Assembly (NCBI GenBank): GCA_001586965.3
Contig: LUCW03000039.1
Coordinates: forward strand, 32,501-96,500
Length of the DNA stretch: 64,000 bases
Source of the DNA: Sphaeroforma sirkka
Taxonomy: Eukaryota > Opisthokonta > Ichthyosporea > Ichthyophonida
Direction: 5' to 3'
A program made the position numbers and the translations under genes. A model generated the notes under the pieces. That model was given only the letters and a program-made list of their open reading frames with translations. It made no database searches and had not been told where the DNA came from. Within the stretch, counting starts at the first letter, position 1. Every line of letters begins with the position of its first letter. Positions 62,031-64,000 of this stretch are shown here, in pieces.

Positions 62031-64000
62031 GTGTAAGATTTCTGGCTTTGTAGCCGTGAGAAAATTTTGCTAACCTTCGGGATTAGGAATAGACACCTTG
62101 GAATACGAGCATTAACTACTTTCATAACCAAGCAGACCCTTACCTTCTTCACCTTTCCCTCACTGTGAAGCGTCGGCACTGCCAGCAACGGAAGGTTGAC
62201 CGTCGTTGGTGTCGTGCGCCCAATCAGTTGTAGTTATATATTGTAGTTATATAGATCCAGTTATCCGTTGTGAGTACTGGGTCATTAATCGCCACTACTT
62301 CACTAAGCGTACTAACAAATATCAAAGCTACATCCGCGTCCGACAACTCCTACCTCTCAGTGCGCCCCTGGTACCAATGTCCAAACAAACTGTTCAGGGT
62401 TGGCCGACTGATATGCGTCTCTGTAGCTGACGTCGGTGGTGTTTATGCATTCTACTGTGGGATTATGTTGACCTATGTAGGCGTCGGCACTGTCACTGCA
62501 GGGGCCTGTCTGGCCGGGCCGTTTCCCTGACCTGACCCTGGTATGTGTGCGGTGGATATACGTTGAGCCGCTGCTGCATCGTGGAACTGCCGCCCCTGCT
62601 TCTGAGATCGCGTGCGACTGTCACCTGCCCTCTTAGGTCGATACTCGATAACTGTGGCATCGCGCGATGTGGCGCGGATCTGGTGGGGCCTGTGTATGAC
62701 AACCGATGCATGTTGTAGTTGTCGGCGCTTGAGGTTGTTGCTGCCAGGTTTGTGTTTGGCGCTGCCTTGTTTGATTGTGTTGTGAATGGCTAATAGTTGA
62801 GTCAGCTCGTGGCCCCTCCCCACCCTGTAGTCTGCGATTGACTAAGCGAGCCGAAGTGCGTATCTGCGCCTCTTGTATGTCAGGGCTCAACAGCTGAAGC
62901 AGTTCGGGTTTCCAATAGTTACCATTTCGGGTGTAGCTGTAGCGTGCGCTCGCATGTGTTTAAACCCAAGTTATTTCTAGTAGATGTACTATGCAATGGT
63001 TCAAAAGGCTGCTGAAACTCAGCGTCCGTCTGACAACGTTCGCGGACTCAACGGTGGTTTCAACCAAGTGAGTCATTTGTTCCATTATTGGTACGTTGGC
63101 CACCTTGACGTGTCTCTTGGCGAGCTTGCGGAAGGTTGGGTCCACGGTTGCTTGGATCTCATGCGAGCATATCTGAGTTATCTGTAACTCAGGTGTCCAT
63201 GCTACCAATTGCTGATGGCTAGCCTTGATATAGTCGAGTGTCGACTGTCCCGCCTTATAATGATTCAGCACTTTATAAAACCACTGCAAGCTCCATGCCT
63301 CATCGAATCCAAAGATTTGTGCATTCTTAAGGTATTCCTTTTCATGATATTATGTAAGTGATAACTGTTCGAAGGCCATCCGGGCCAACTACGTTGTTTA
63401 CGTGGTTCCCGCTTGTCAACCGGCCTAGACTCGTGTGTAGCCTGCAGTGTTCCAGCACGCCACGCAATGCTTCTGCTCGCGGTAAGTTGTTCTCCACGAC
63501 TGCTAGACATAGCTCTTCCGACAATCTTAACATACGTGCATGTAGTTTGTTAAAATACTCTCTGGAGTGGGTACCGGTTGGACAGGGGCCTTCTCTTTAC
63601 TTACTGGCGGAGAGGTATTCTCCCGTAGGGCGTCTTGTTCGAACGTGTCATTCCGCTGTCTCGTCCGTATCGTAGATCCTAAGCGCTCATGTAAGTTACG
63701 TAGTGCTTCCTGACCGCGTGGGTTCTGTTTAGCTTGTTGCTGTTTGTGTACAAACTCATTAAGAGTTAGTACGTCACTGCCGGAAGACTGATCATCTGAG
63801 TCCCGGGAATGATATACCAACCCTCGGTGTTGACGATCGAGACCCTTGATACGAAATGCTTAGATATCATCCTCGGGGATTCCTTGCTGGACTCCTGGTT
63901 CTCAGCTTCCGATGGTGGGCGACTGCTCTGTTGAACAGGATGTGGTTGTCCTGGGTGTGTACGCCGCAAGCGTTGGTCGTACTGCTCGAGCAACGACTGA

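Overview
The window is nuclear DNA of a eukaryote. It has spliceosomal introns of about 200-600 bp with GT...AG ends, a nuclear-type tRNA gene with no encoded CCA, the end of an anaphase-promoting-complex subunit gene, Ty3/gypsy-type LTR elements, a LINE and many (TA)n and (GT)n microsatellites. I cannot name the species from sequence alone. The compact host genes in a repeat-swollen background would suit a unicellular opisthokont such as an ichthyosporean, but that is a guess.

Layout. 1-15260 is one GT-rich satellite array with a unit of about 29 bp. 15615-17047 (+) holds three exons that encode the C-terminal TPR part of an APC8/CDC23-like protein; its earlier exons are not in the 350 bp between the satellite and the first visible exon. 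A 41-bp minisatellite starts right at its stop codon. 18566-18826 (-) is a small Ala/Asn-rich, LEA-like protein gene. 20562-21566 (+) is an intronless gene for a disordered, probably nuclear, protein of unknown function. 22-25 kb is mostly non-coding and rich in microsatellites, with two weak exon candidates. 25365-27693 (+) holds four exons of a multi-pass membrane protein that I do not recognise. 28155-28226 (+) is tRNA-Thr(CGT).

From 28.7 kb to the right edge the window is mainly mobile-element debris. A decayed retroelement fragment leads into 13 nearly identical tandem copies of an approximately 851-bp unit, part element interior and part LTR (29387-40450). Further LTRs and fragments follow. 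A structurally near-complete Ty3/gypsy-like element lies on the minus strand at 45225-55424, with 593-bp LTRs and a CTAC target duplication; its gag-to-RT segment is present twice and carries an antisense tRNA-like module. A dead LINE lies at 57037-58505 (-). An old Ty3/gypsy fossil (-) fills 59.5-64 kb and runs off the right edge, with an LTR fragment and a (TA)n tract inside it.

The host genes have no evident shared pathway. The most unusual features are the LTR/interior tandem array, the satellite abutting the cell-cycle gene, the antisense tRNA-like module inside a gag frame, and the unrecognised membrane-protein gene with two possible C-termini.
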